Positions 33,941 through 42,249 of a stretch of DNA of 64,000 bases are shown here, one piece after another. Made by a program: the position numbers and the translations under genes. Within the stretch, counting starts at the first letter, position 1; every line of letters begins with the position of its first letter. The notes under the pieces are model-generated. The model did no database searches. It saw only the letters and a list, made by a program, of their open reading frames with translations, and had not been told where the DNA came from. The DNA comes from a bacterium (GTDB lineage: Bacteria > Sysuimicrobiota > Sysuimicrobiia > Sysuimicrobiales > Segetimicrobiaceae). The stretch lies in contig DASSJF010000082.1 of assembly GCA_035691305.1 (NCBI GenBank), positions 1 to 64,000 on the forward strand, read 5' to 3'.

Positions 33941-34186
33941 ATGGCGGCGGACGCTTGGGAACTTAGAACCGCTCGTCTCGACGGCGCGTGCGAGCAGGTC
34001 GATCGACGTCTCGGTGCGTTGGAGACACGGCTCGGCTTCGTCGAGAACCGCATCACCGTGCTGGATCAACGAATGAACGCGGGTTTCGCCCAGGTTCGCG
34101 CCGAGATGCGGAGCCAGTTCTTTTGGCTGCTCGGCGTGATGTTCTCCGGGTTCCTGGCGTTGGGGCTCAACTTGATCACGCACTAG
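33941..34186 (+). CDS. Small coiled-coil protein with C-terminal membrane anchor
   Basis: An 81-residue protein. Residues 8-55 form a regular heptad coiled coil (CEQVDRRLGALETRLGFVEN, then RITVLDQRMNAGFAQVRAEM), followed by a single transmembrane helix, FFWLLGVMFSGFLALGLNLI, at the C-terminus. This tail-anchored design occurs in phage holin-like or XhlA-type proteins and in small membrane scaffolds. It follows the coupling-protein gene by 45 bp on the same strand and may be the last gene of the operon. Confidence 0.65.
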   Translation: MAADAWELRTARLDGACEQVDRRLGALETRLGFVENRITVLDQRMNAGFAQVRAEMRSQFFWLLGVMFSGFLALGLNLITH

Positions 34187-34258
34187 GCGTCCCGACCCCG
34201 GCGGACCGCGTCCCGGCAATCGCAAGGCGCCCGTTCCCGCCGCCGCGAACATCGTGGT

Positions 34259-36562
34259 GTGGATGTTGCCCGCGTCCTTGCCGACGTCCGCCGCGACCCT
34301 CGCTATCGCGATCAGATCGTGCACGAGGAGGCGTTTGCGGCCCGATCCGCGCGGTACGCGGAGCCGGCGCGGCCGCTTTCCGCGCCGCTCGCCGATGCAC
34401 TGAGCCGGCGCGGCGTGACGCGGCTCTTCACGCACCAGGCGGCGGCGCTCGACACGATCCGCGACGGCGAGTCGGTCATCGTCACGACCAGCACGGCGAG
34501 CGGCAAGACGCTCTGCTACCTGCTGCCTGTGCTCGAGGAGCTCGTCCGCGACCCCGACGCCCGGGCGCTCTTCATCTATCCGACCAAGGCGCTCGCCCAG
34601 GACCAGGCGGACGCGATCGGCGAGTTTGCGTCGCTGCTCCCCGGTTTGATCTACGGGACCTATGACGGCGATACGCCGGCGGAGGAACGCCGGCGCCTGC
34701 GCCAGGCCGGCCGCGTGCTCCTGACCAATCCCGACATGCTGCACGTCGGGATCCTCCCGCAGCACTTCCGGTGGTGGCGGCCGTTTCTCAAGTCGCTGCG
34801 GTACGTCGTGCTCGACGACATGCACGTCTACCGCGGCGTCTTCGGCAGCCACGTCGGGCTCGTGCTGCGCCGCTTGTGGCGGACCTGCCGGGTGCACGGG
34901 TCCGCGCCGCAGGTCATCTGCACCTCGGCGACGATCGCGAACCCGCAGGAGTTCGGGAGCCGGCTCACCGGCCGGCCCCTGCGGCTCGTGGACGACGACG
35001 GAGCACCGCGCGGGCCTCGCCGGTTCGTGCTCTGGAACCCGCCGGTCGTTGCGCGCCGCGAAATGCGGCGGCGCAGCCCGTACTCGGAAGCGGCGTGGCT
35101 GCTCGCGTCGCTCGTCCGCCGGTCCGCCCGCACCATCGTGTTCACGAAGGCGCGGAAAATCACCGAGCTGGTCTACAAGTACGCGACCGATGCGCTCTCG
35201 GACGCGCCGGCGCTCGCCTCGCAGTTGAGCCCGTATCGCGCGGGGTACCTGGCGAAGGACCGACGCGCGATCGAGCAGCGGCTCTTTCGCGGCGAACTCC
35301 TCGGGGTGGTGAGCACGAGCGCCCTCGAGTTGGGGATCGACGTCGGCGCCCTCGACGCGGCGGTGCTGGTCGGGTACCCGGGGACGATGGCAAGCGTCTG
35401 GCAGCGCACCGGGAGGGCGGGGCGGGGGACAGAGGCCTCCCTCTCGGTGCTCATCGGACTCGAAGATGCGCTGGACCAATATCTCATGCGGCGCCCGGCC
35501 TACTTTTTCGGGCGGCCGGTCGAGCACGCGACGGTCGACCCGGACAACCCCTACATCCTCGCGGCCCACCTTCGCTGCGCCGCGGCGGAGCTCGCGCTCG
35601 ACGTGAGGGACGAGGCGTTGTTCGGGCCGCGGATGGCGGAGGTGGCGAGGGCGCTCGAGGGACTGGGGGAGCTTGTCCGCCGGCGGGAGAAGTGGCATCC
35701 GCGGACGCGCGCCTACCCGGCGCGCCAGGTCGACATCCGCGCGGCGTCCGGCGATGCCTACCGGATCGTGGAAGCCGAGTCCCGCCGGCTGCTCGGGACC
35801 GTGGACTCGTCGCGCGCGTTCGAGCAGGTGCACCCCGGGGCGATCTATCTGCACCAGGGTGAAGCATACCGCGTGCTGCGGTTGGACTTCGAGACGCACC
35901 ACGCGCTGGTCGAGCGCGACGACGGCGGCTACTACACCGAGGCGCGGGTGCTCACGGATCTCACGATCACAGGCGAGCGGGCCTCCCGGCCGCTCGGCTC
36001 ATCCGGCGTGACGGCCTGTTTCGGGGACGTCTGCGTCACGCAGCAGGTCATCGAATACCGTCGCAAGCAGCTGGCGAGCGAGACGGTGCTCGGCGTTCAT
36101 CCGCTCGAGATGCCGGAGGAGGAGCTGCGCACGACCGCGCTCTGGCTGGTGCTCCCGCCCGCCGTCGCGGCGGGCGTCGGGGACCGGGGGCTCGATCTCG
36201 CGGGCGGGATCCACGCCGTCGAACACGCCGCGATCGGGATCCTGCCGCTCTTTGCGATGTGCGACCGGTGGGACATCGGCGGGGTGAGTTACCCCGTGCA
36301 CCCCGAGACCGGCCGGGCGACGATCTTCATTTACGACGGGTATCCGGGCGGCGTCGGCGTGACGGAGAAGGGCTACGACCTGCTGGACGGCCTGCTCGCC
36401 CGGACGCTCGAGGTGATCGAGTCGTGTCCGTGCGAAGCCGGGTGTCCCTCCTGCATCCAGTCCCCGAAGTGCGGCAACCTGAACGAGCCGCTCGACAAAG
36501 CGGCGGCCGTGCACCTGCTTCGAGGGCTTCTCCGCGAGGCCGCTCCACCCGCGACACGATAA
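34259..36562 (+). CDS. DEAH-like helicase with DUF1998 zinc domain (MrfA/Hrq1/YprA family)
   Basis: A 767-residue superfamily 2 helicase. Motif I is TSTASGKT (residues 77-84), with YPTKALAQDQ after it and a helicase C domain (STSALELGID, QRTGRAGRG). The DUF1998 tail carries Cys723, Cys725, Cys729, Cys732 and Cys738. This is the domain order of MrfA, which repairs mitomycin-type DNA damage with its partner nuclease MrfB. Motif II reads DDMH (186-189), where relatives have DE-x-H. No MrfB-like gene is adjacent. It starts at GTG 34259, matching the usual family start ahead of VHEEAF. Confidence 0.9.
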   Translation: MDVARVLADVRRDPRYRDQIVHEEAFAARSARYAEPARPLSAPLADALSRRGVTRLFTHQAAALDTIRDGESVIVTTSTASGKTLCYLLPVLEELVRDPDARALFIYPTKALAQDQADAIGEFASLLPGLIYGTYDGDTPAEERRRLRQAGRVLLTNPDMLHVGILPQHFRWWRPFLKSLRYVVLDDMHVYRGVFGSHVGLVLRRLWRTCRVHGSAPQVICTSATIANPQEFGSRLTGRPLRLVDDDGAPRGPRRFVLWNPPVVARREMRRRSPYSEAAWLLASLVRRSARTIVFTKARKITELVYKYATDALSDAPALASQLSPYRAGYLAKDRRAIEQRLFRGELLGVVSTSALELGIDVGALDAAVLVGYPGTMASVWQRTGRAGRGTEASLSVLIGLEDALDQYLMRRPAYFFGRPVEHATVDPDNPYILAAHLRCAAAELALDVRDEALFGPRMAEVARALEGLGELVRRREKWHPRTRAYPARQVDIRAASGDAYRIVEAESRRLLGTVDSSRAFEQVHPGAIYLHQGEAYRVLRLDFETHHALVERDDGGYYTEARVLTDLTITGERASRPLGSSGVTACFGDVCVTQQVIEYRRKQLASETVLGVHPLEMPEEELRTTALWLVLPPAVAAGVGDRGLDLAGGIHAVEHAAIGILPLFAMCDRWDIGGVSYPVHPETGRATIFIYDGYPGGVGVTEKGYDLLDGLLARTLEVIESCPCEAGCPSCIQSPKCGNLNEPLDKAAAVHLLRGLLREAAPPATR

Positions 36563-36779
36563 GCGCGTCACAAACTGGGCGCCTTTCCGGTCTTACAGAT
36601 CGAGATCGGAACGGGAGGCGCACCGTGCGTCGGTCTACGCATGTTGTCGTGCTCGGCGGCTGTGCTCGTGCGGCGCGCGGACGGGACGCCCGCCGCCGTG
36701 GCGCGCGAGGGAGATCCACGCGGCCGCGGCGACGGTGACGAGCCCCGGTCCGGCCACCGCCGCGTTCGCGCGCGCCGCG

Positions 36780-37484
36780 TTAGCGGTACTCGTCGCGCCG
36801 GCGCACCCAGAACTGGGCGAAGGCGTGTCCCTGCTCGTCGCGGCCTTTCGGCACCAGGTCGAGGTAATTGTACGCGGTGTTCAGGATGTCGATCCCACGG
36901 GCGTACGCGGAGTAGGTATGATAGAGTGTCTTGCCCTCCTTGTAGAAGACGCTGACGCCCTCGCGGTCGGAGATTCCCGGGTTCTGCATCGTGTAGTTGT
37001 ACAGGGCGCGCTTGCGGGCCAGTTCCTCGGGGTGGAACGAGACCCCGAAGTCGTAGTTGAAGTCCGTCCCGGCCGACGACAGCCACTTGAAGGACCAGCC
37101 CATCCGCTTTTCGTAGTTCGCGAGCTTGGGGTAGGGCGCGCGCGAGATCGCGACCAGCGTCACGTCCCGGTGCGCCAGATGAATCACCTGGTCGTCGAAG
37201 TTGTCGGCCCAGAACGAGCAGTTGGGGCATCCCGCGTCCCACTCCGGCAGGAACATGAAGTGGTAGACGACGAGCTGGCGCCGCCCGGCAAAGAGCTGCG
37301 GCAGCGTCTCGCTGCCGTCCCGCCCTTCGAAGACGTACGGCTTGTCCACGCGTTCCCAGGGCAGGTTGCGGCGGTCGCGGCTCAGCCGGTCGCGCACGCG
37401 GGTGAACGCTTTCTCCTTGGCCAGGAACTTCCGCCGCGCCTCCAGCCATTTCTCGTGCGATACGACTTTATGGTGGTCCGGCAT
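36780..37484 (-). CDS. DUF899 family thioredoxin-like protein
   Basis: A 234-residue protein of the DUF899 family. The domain has a thioredoxin-like fold with LVVYHFMFLPEWDAGCPNCS near residue 70, where CPNC stands in the redox position. The opening (VSHEKWLEARRKFLAKEKAF) and the ending (DYLDLVPKGRDE-like) are also typical. The biochemical role is unknown; redox or dehalogenase-like activities have been guessed. It is cytosolic. The 217 bp between its stop and the helicase gene contain only short, weak frames that I do not call. Confidence 0.9.
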   Translation of the reverse strand: MPDHHKVVSHEKWLEARRKFLAKEKAFTRVRDRLSRDRRNLPWERVDKPYVFEGRDGSETLPQLFAGRRQLVVYHFMFLPEWDAGCPNCSFWADNFDDQVIHLAHRDVTLVAISRAPYPKLANYEKRMGWSFKWLSSAGTDFNYDFGVSFHPEELARKRALYNYTMQNPGISDREGVSVFYKEGKTLYHTYSAYARGIDILNTAYNYLDLVPKGRDEQGHAFAQFWVRRRDEYR

Positions 37485-37613
37485 GGTCGACCCCCTTGGT
37501 GCGTCGGGTAGGCTCCCCGGCGAGCGCCCTCTAGGTCCAGACGCGGGGCGAGGTGGGGCGCACCCTTCGAGTCCGGTGCGCCCCGATTCGTTCCGCGGAG
37601 CCGCGGGCCGGGC

Positions 37614-38063
37614 TCACCGCCGCTCGGCGCGCTCGCGAATCCGCCCGGCGATAAACGCCCAGCCCTTGTTCATGCCATCCTGGTGATCCGCGCTGATCCG
37701 CCCGATCGCCCGGTGGAGGAGCGTTAGCCGCGTGCGGCCGCCTTCCTCCGCGAGCCGGTACTGTACGTGGGACACCGCGGGATACGACATGAAGAGCGGT
37801 CCCGTAATCTCCAGCAGCGCCGGCGGCTTGATCACCTGAACGTGTCCCCAGAAGTGGCCGCTCTGCCTGCCGAGGTCGCGGTACCACCGCCCGCCGGGCC
37901 AGGCCTCGAGGACCATCGGCATCGACTGTCCGGGGCCCAGCTCGCTGCCGGGGCCCAGCTGTTCGAGCAGCGCCTCCCACACGGTCGCGATGGGCGCTGC
38001 GATCTCTTCCGTTTTCGTGATCTCGACGGTCTGTACCGCGGACTCTTGCGTGGTCGTCGCCAT
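37614..38063 (-). CDS. AHSA1/SRPBCC-domain protein
   Basis: A 149-residue START-like fold protein (AHSA1/ActA-type). It begins ITKTEEIAAPIATVWEALLE, with the typical W-x-A-L helix, and continues through GGRWYRDL and GHFWGHVQVIKPPALLEITG. Family members bind small hydrophobic ligands. Genes of this type are frequently paired with an ArsR repressor, exactly as here: its ATG directly follows the ArsR stop. It is probably the output gene of that repressor and is translated from the same transcript. Confidence 0.9.
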   Translation of the reverse strand: MATTTQESAVQTVEITKTEEIAAPIATVWEALLEQLGPGSELGPGQSMPMVLEAWPGGRWYRDLGRQSGHFWGHVQVIKPPALLEITGPLFMSYPAVSHVQYRLAEEGGRTRLTLLHRAIGRISADHQDGMNKGWAFIAGRIRERAERR

Positions 38064-38441
38064 TCACTCCGCCTCCTTGTCGTCGGCGCCCGCGCGCCGC
38101 TTGAGTGCCTGCTCCAGGGCTTCACGTTCGGCCCGGGCCTTGATCCGGTCGACCTGGTGCGTCCAGTAACGCTCGAACTCTTGCGCCCAATCGTGCACCG
38201 GCTTGAGCGCCTCCGCGTTCAGCCGGTACAGGCGGAACCGGCCCTGCCGGTGTACGGAGACGATTCCCACCCTCCGGAGCACGCCGAGGTGCTTGGACGC
38301 GGTCGGCTGCGCCATCCGGAGCCGGCCCATCACGTCTCGGACCGTGTGGTGACGTCCGTCGCGGAGCGCGCCGATGATCGCGCGGCGCCGCGGCTCCGCG
38401 ATCGCGTTGAACGCATCCGTCGTCGTCGCCGCCCGTGCCAT
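38064..38441 (-). CDS. ArsR-family winged-helix repressor
   Basis: A 125-residue regulator with an ArsR HTH: FNAIAEPRRRAIIGALRDG, then VRDVMGRLRMAQPTASKHLG and the wing LRRVGIVSVHRQGRFRLYRL. It has no metal-binding cysteines, so it belongs to the non-metal group that pairs with AHSA1 proteins. Transcription probably starts at or within a base or two of its ATG, because the -10 element ends 6 bp before it. It is likely autorepressing through a palindrome in the promoter spacer. Confidence 0.92.
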   Translation of the reverse strand: MARAATTTDAFNAIAEPRRRAIIGALRDGRHHTVRDVMGRLRMAQPTASKHLGVLRRVGIVSVHRQGRFRLYRLNAEALKPVHDWAQEFERYWTHQVDRIKARAEREALEQALKRRAGADDKEAE

Positions 38442-38447
38442 GGCATG

Positions 38448-38477
38448 ATATTACATTCCCATATAGGAATATGTCAA
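38448..38477 (-). promoter_or_regulatory. ArsR promoter with operator palindrome in the spacer
   Basis: On the minus strand a perfect -35 TTGACA (38477-38472) is followed by an 18-bp spacer and TAATAT (38453-38448). The spacer contains ATTCC and GGAAT arms around a 6-bp centre (38455-38470), a typical ArsR operator placement that would block RNA polymerase. The predicted transcript begins at about 38441, the first base of the start codon, so the mRNA would be leaderless. Confidence 0.7.
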
Positions 38478-38519
38478 TACCGAACATGAGACTGCGCCCC
38501 CGGGCGGAGCGGATGGCTG

Positions 38520-40985
38520 CTAGCTGGAGGCCCGCAGCGCGTCGAGGTTGAAGTGGAGGCGCTCGCCGAGCTTCCAGAACAGCGCGACGCGATCGGACGC
38601 GTCGTCGGTATCGCGCAGCGCGTTCATGTGCGCGAGCGCGGCGGCGTGGTAAACGTTCTGCGTCTGCCAGAGATTGGGCGTGACGCCGAGCGCTTCCGCC
38701 AGGTCGAGCAGGCGGTGGATCTGGTCGAGGTCGTCGCCGAGGGGCTGGCGGGGAAGCCGTTCGGCGCGAGTTTCGATCGCGCGGCGGAGGAGCACCTCGG
38801 CCTCGGGCCACTCCCCGACGAGGTCGAAGGCGACCATCTCCTGGGCGATCTCGAAGGCGCGGTCCGACAGCGGCGCCGCCGCCACGGCGCGGAGTTCGTC
38901 GGCCATGCGGCGGATCAGCACTTCCTCGGCGGCCATGCGGAAGGCGGCCGGCAGCGGCACGTCGGAGTCGCGCATCAGCGCGATCAGCGGGCGCGACTGC
39001 TCATAGAGCGAGTCGTACACGCCCTCGAAGCGGCTGAGGCGTTCCTCGACGAGCAGGCCGAGGATCTTGCGGCGTTCCTCCGTGAACAGGTCGCGCAGGC
39101 CGAAGAGCGGACCCCCGAACTGAGCGTCCAGCATGCGCACCGCGGCGCTCGCCCCGTGCTCGACGAGCGCGCCCGCCAGCCCGCTCTTCATTGCCTCGTA
39201 CCACTCCGGCGTCACGCCCGCCCGCACGCCGCACTGCAGGTCGTGGCCGCCGAGGTGCAGCACCGCGTAGCCGGCCGTCGTCGACTCGTCGGTGATCTGC
39301 GACGTGACGGTAACGAGTCCGGTCGTCAGCACGTGGCCGCCGCCGTTCTCCCGCCGCGCGTCGCGCCGGCGCACCGTGAAGCAGAATACCTCTTCGATGT
39401 CCGCGTACTCTGCTTCGAAGAGCGAACTCATCGCGTAGTGCGCGACCACCCTCGGCAGCGTCACGAAGGACGGGCGCACCGCGCGCCGGTAGACCGTCGC
39501 CCCGTCGCGCCATTGGCGGAGGTTGCTCTTGGCCGCGCCGAGCCGCTTCACGAACTCGTCCTCGAATTTGGCGCCGAACTCCTCCGCCAGCTGCAGCGCG
39601 CGTGCCGCGTACTTGATCACCTGGACCGTTTCGATCCCGGAGATGTCGTCGAAGAACCAGCCGCACGACGTGTACATCAGCATCGCGTGCCGCTGCATCT
39701 CCAAGAGGCGCAGGGCGGGGACGCGCCCGCCGTCCCCGGCGTCCGGCCGGCCGTGCTCCGCGAGGAACGCGTCGACGGAATAGGGCGACCGGTCCAGGAC
39801 CACCTCGACGTACGCGTCGCGCGCGCCCCACGGATCCCGGAGATACTTGGGGCCGTGTTCCTCGAACACCGCGGCGAGCCCGTCGCGCAGCCAGTCGAGC
39901 GTCTCGCGCAGCGGCCGCCGCCACTCCTGCGACCACTCCGGGTGGCCGGCGCGGCAGCCGCAGTTCGCGCGCCACCGCTCGACGCCGTGCCCGCACGACC
40001 ACGACGTCGGCTCGGCGATCTGCGCCTCGTGGTCGGGCGGATGGTCGGCCAGCACCTGCGCGTAGTTCACGAGCTGCGCATCGCCCCGCGACTCGATCAC
40101 CTCGAACGCGTAGGTCAGCGCCATCTCCCCGAACGGGTGGTGGTGGCCGTAGGACTCGCCGTCCGTCGCGACGTGCACCAGCTGCGGCCGCGGGTCGTCC
40201 CCCGCGAACGCGCCGAGGAGGCGGTTCGCGAACGCCTCGCCGTTGTCGAGGAGGCCGCCGAAGGCGATGTCGTGGGACGCCGGGCCGTCGTAGAAAAACA
40301 GCGTGATCGCCGCCCCGCTCGGCAGCGCGCAGCGGTAGGGGCGGCGGGGGTCGATCCGGCCGCCGCTTACGTCGATCCAGTCCCCGTCGGGCGGTTTGAT
40401 CCGGACCGCCTGATGCGGCGCGAGAATCGTAAACGCGATGCCGTGCTGCGCGAGCACCTCGAGCGTCTCGGTGTCGACCGCGGTCTCGGGCAGCCACATG
40501 CCGTCGGGCGGGCGGCCGAAGCGGTGCCGGAAATCTGCGATGCCCCAGCGGACCTGTGTCTCCTTGTCCCGCCGGTTGGCGAGCGGCAGGATCATGTGAT
40601 TGTAGACCTGCGCGATGGCGTTGCCGTGCCCGCCGCGCTCCGACGCGCTCACGCGGTCGGCCTCCAGGATCCGCCCGTAGGGTTCCGGCGCCCCGCGCTC
40701 CAGCCACGTGGCGAGCGTCGGGCCGACGTTGAAGCTCAGATGCCGGTAGTTGTTGCGGATCCGGAGGATGCGGCGCTCGGCGTCCAGCACCCGCGAGGCG
40801 CCGTTCGGCGCGTAGCACTCCGCGGTGACCCGGGCGTTCCAGTCGTGATAGGGCCGCGCGGAGTCCTCGACCTCCACGGCCTCGAGCCACGGGTTCTCGC
40901 GCGGCGGTTGGTAGAAGTGCCCGTGGACGCAGATGCGGCGGGCGGGCGGGCCGCCGGCGGCGCCGGCAGGCGAACGGTCGGCCAT
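38520..40985 (-). CDS. GH57-family protein with DUF3536 domain
   Basis: An 821-residue GH57-like glycoside hydrolase. It opens with the family's CVHGHFYQPPRENPWLE and NNYRHLSFNVGPTLATWLE blocks. The catalytic-Glu region WLPETAVD lies near residue 167 and a TDGESYGHHHPF segment near 272. The C-terminal half is the DUF3536 helical region. Such proteins are predicted alpha-glucan-acting enzymes, but none that I know has an assigned reaction. It lies 18 bp after glgC, which follows a GH57 branching enzyme, so a role in storage glucan metabolism is likely. No signal peptide is seen. Confidence 0.88.
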   Translation of the reverse strand: MADRSPAGAAGGPPARRICVHGHFYQPPRENPWLEAVEVEDSARPYHDWNARVTAECYAPNGASRVLDAERRILRIRNNYRHLSFNVGPTLATWLERGAPEPYGRILEADRVSASERGGHGNAIAQVYNHMILPLANRRDKETQVRWGIADFRHRFGRPPDGMWLPETAVDTETLEVLAQHGIAFTILAPHQAVRIKPPDGDWIDVSGGRIDPRRPYRCALPSGAAITLFFYDGPASHDIAFGGLLDNGEAFANRLLGAFAGDDPRPQLVHVATDGESYGHHHPFGEMALTYAFEVIESRGDAQLVNYAQVLADHPPDHEAQIAEPTSWSCGHGVERWRANCGCRAGHPEWSQEWRRPLRETLDWLRDGLAAVFEEHGPKYLRDPWGARDAYVEVVLDRSPYSVDAFLAEHGRPDAGDGGRVPALRLLEMQRHAMLMYTSCGWFFDDISGIETVQVIKYAARALQLAEEFGAKFEDEFVKRLGAAKSNLRQWRDGATVYRRAVRPSFVTLPRVVAHYAMSSLFEAEYADIEEVFCFTVRRRDARRENGGGHVLTTGLVTVTSQITDESTTAGYAVLHLGGHDLQCGVRAGVTPEWYEAMKSGLAGALVEHGASAAVRMLDAQFGGPLFGLRDLFTEERRKILGLLVEERLSRFEGVYDSLYEQSRPLIALMRDSDVPLPAAFRMAAEEVLIRRMADELRAVAAAPLSDRAFEIAQEMVAFDLVGEWPEAEVLLRRAIETRAERLPRQPLGDDLDQIHRLLDLAEALGVTPNLWQTQNVYHAAALAHMNALRDTDDASDRVALFWKLGERLHFNLDALRASS

Positions 40986-41003
40986 GCTCCGGGATCCCGC
41001 GCT

Positions 41004-42248
41004 TCAGCGCGTGACCGGCACGGCTCCCCGTACGCGCGTCGTGCCCCTGGGCACCACCGCGATCCCGGACGGCACGTCGAGCAGTCCCGCCTCGAGGTCG
41101 CGGGCGCGGTCCCACCCGATCGTCCGCTCCGACTCGATCATGTTGAAGCGGTCCACGATCGCGCGCCGCACGCGCGCGGCACTGCCGACGACGGTGTTGT
41201 CCATGATCACGCTGTCCTCGACGACGGCGCCGCGCTCAACGACGACGCCCTGCCCGAGGATCGAGCGGCGCACGGTGCCCCCCGCGATCACCGAGCCTTC
41301 GCCCAGGATCGCGTCCTGCACCTCGCCCGCGATCATCCGCGCCGACGGCCCCTCGAAGGGCGCGGAGAGAATCGGCCACCGCGGGTTGTCGAGGTCGAGC
41401 GCGGGGGTCGCGCCGAGGAGGTCCATGTTCGCCTGCCAGAACGCCTCGATCGTCCCCACGTCACGCCAGTACCCGCGCTCCTCGGTCGGGCGCAGCCCCG
41501 GAATCTCGTTGGCGAGGAAGTTGTAGGCGAAGACCCGCGCGTACGGGTACAGCTCCGGGACGATCGTGCGGCCGAAGTCGTGGTCGGTGCTGCGGCGGGC
41601 GTCCTCCACCAGCACGTCTTCCAGCAGGTCCGTGTTGAAGATGTAGTTGCCCATCGAGGAGAGCGCCTTCGTCGGATCGGCGGCCATCGGCCGCGGCGAG
41701 GCCGGTTTTTCCTCCCAGCCGATCACCCGGCCTTCGTCGTCCGTTTCCACGATGCCGAAGCCCGACGCCTGCTCGACCGGCACGGGGAGCGTGGCGACGG
41801 TGACGTCGGCGCGGCGGGCGAGGTGCGCGTCGACCATCTGCTGCAGGTCCATCCGGTAGATGTGGTCCGCGCCGAAGATCGCGACGAGATCCGGGTCCAC
41901 GTCGCGCACGAGGTTGAGGTTCTGAAACACCGCGTCGGCGGTCCCCCGGTACCACATGTCGCCCCAGCGCATCTGCGGCGGGACGGCGATGATGAACTGC
42001 TCGGGCAAGAGCCCCCCGAACCGCCAGCCGCGCCGGATGTGGTCGATCAGCGACTGGGACTTGTACTGCACCAGAATGTAGACCGAGTAGATCTGCGAGT
42101 TCACGAAGTTGCTGAGCACGAAGTCGATCAGCCGGTACTTGCTGCCGAACGGCACCGCCGGCTTGCTGCGGTCCTTGGTCAGCGGGTGCAGGCGCTCGCC
42201 CCGGCCGCCGGCGAGAACCAGCCCCAGGATCCGGGGCCGGGACGCCAC
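41004..42248 (-). CDS. glgC: Glucose-1-phosphate adenylyltransferase
   Basis: A 414-residue ADP-glucose pyrophosphorylase. The nucleotide-binding signature is LVLAGGRGERLHPLTKDRSK at residues 11-30 (the cut includes the catalytic Arg), with PAVPFGSKYRLIDFVLSN next, GTADAVFQNL near residue 100 and a left-handed beta-helix C-terminus (residues 290-390). It makes ADP-glucose from glucose-1-phosphate and ATP, the committed step of bacterial glycogen synthesis. The gene begins 1 bp after the branching-enzyme stop and precedes the DUF3536 gene, forming a three-gene glucan operon. Confidence 0.96.
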   Translation of the reverse strand: MASRPRILGLVLAGGRGERLHPLTKDRSKPAVPFGSKYRLIDFVLSNFVNSQIYSVYILVQYKSQSLIDHIRRGWRFGGLLPEQFIIAVPPQMRWGDMWYRGTADAVFQNLNLVRDVDPDLVAIFGADHIYRMDLQQMVDAHLARRADVTVATLPVPVEQASGFGIVETDDEGRVIGWEEKPASPRPMAADPTKALSSMGNYIFNTDLLEDVLVEDARRSTDHDFGRTIVPELYPYARVFAYNFLANEIPGLRPTEERGYWRDVGTIEAFWQANMDLLGATPALDLDNPRWPILSAPFEGPSARMIAGEVQDAILGEGSVIAGGTVRRSILGQGVVVERGAVVEDSVIMDNTVVGSAARVRRAIVDRFNMIESERTIGWDRARDLEAGLLDVPSGIAVVPRGTTRVRGAVPVTR

Positions 42249-42249
42249 G

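Noticed and set aside
36563-36779. Small frames between the helicase and DUF899 genes, one with GGGAGG upstream
   Set aside because: The + strand product is almost pure Arg/Gly/Ala and the minus one has no ribosome-binding site; neither could be supported.
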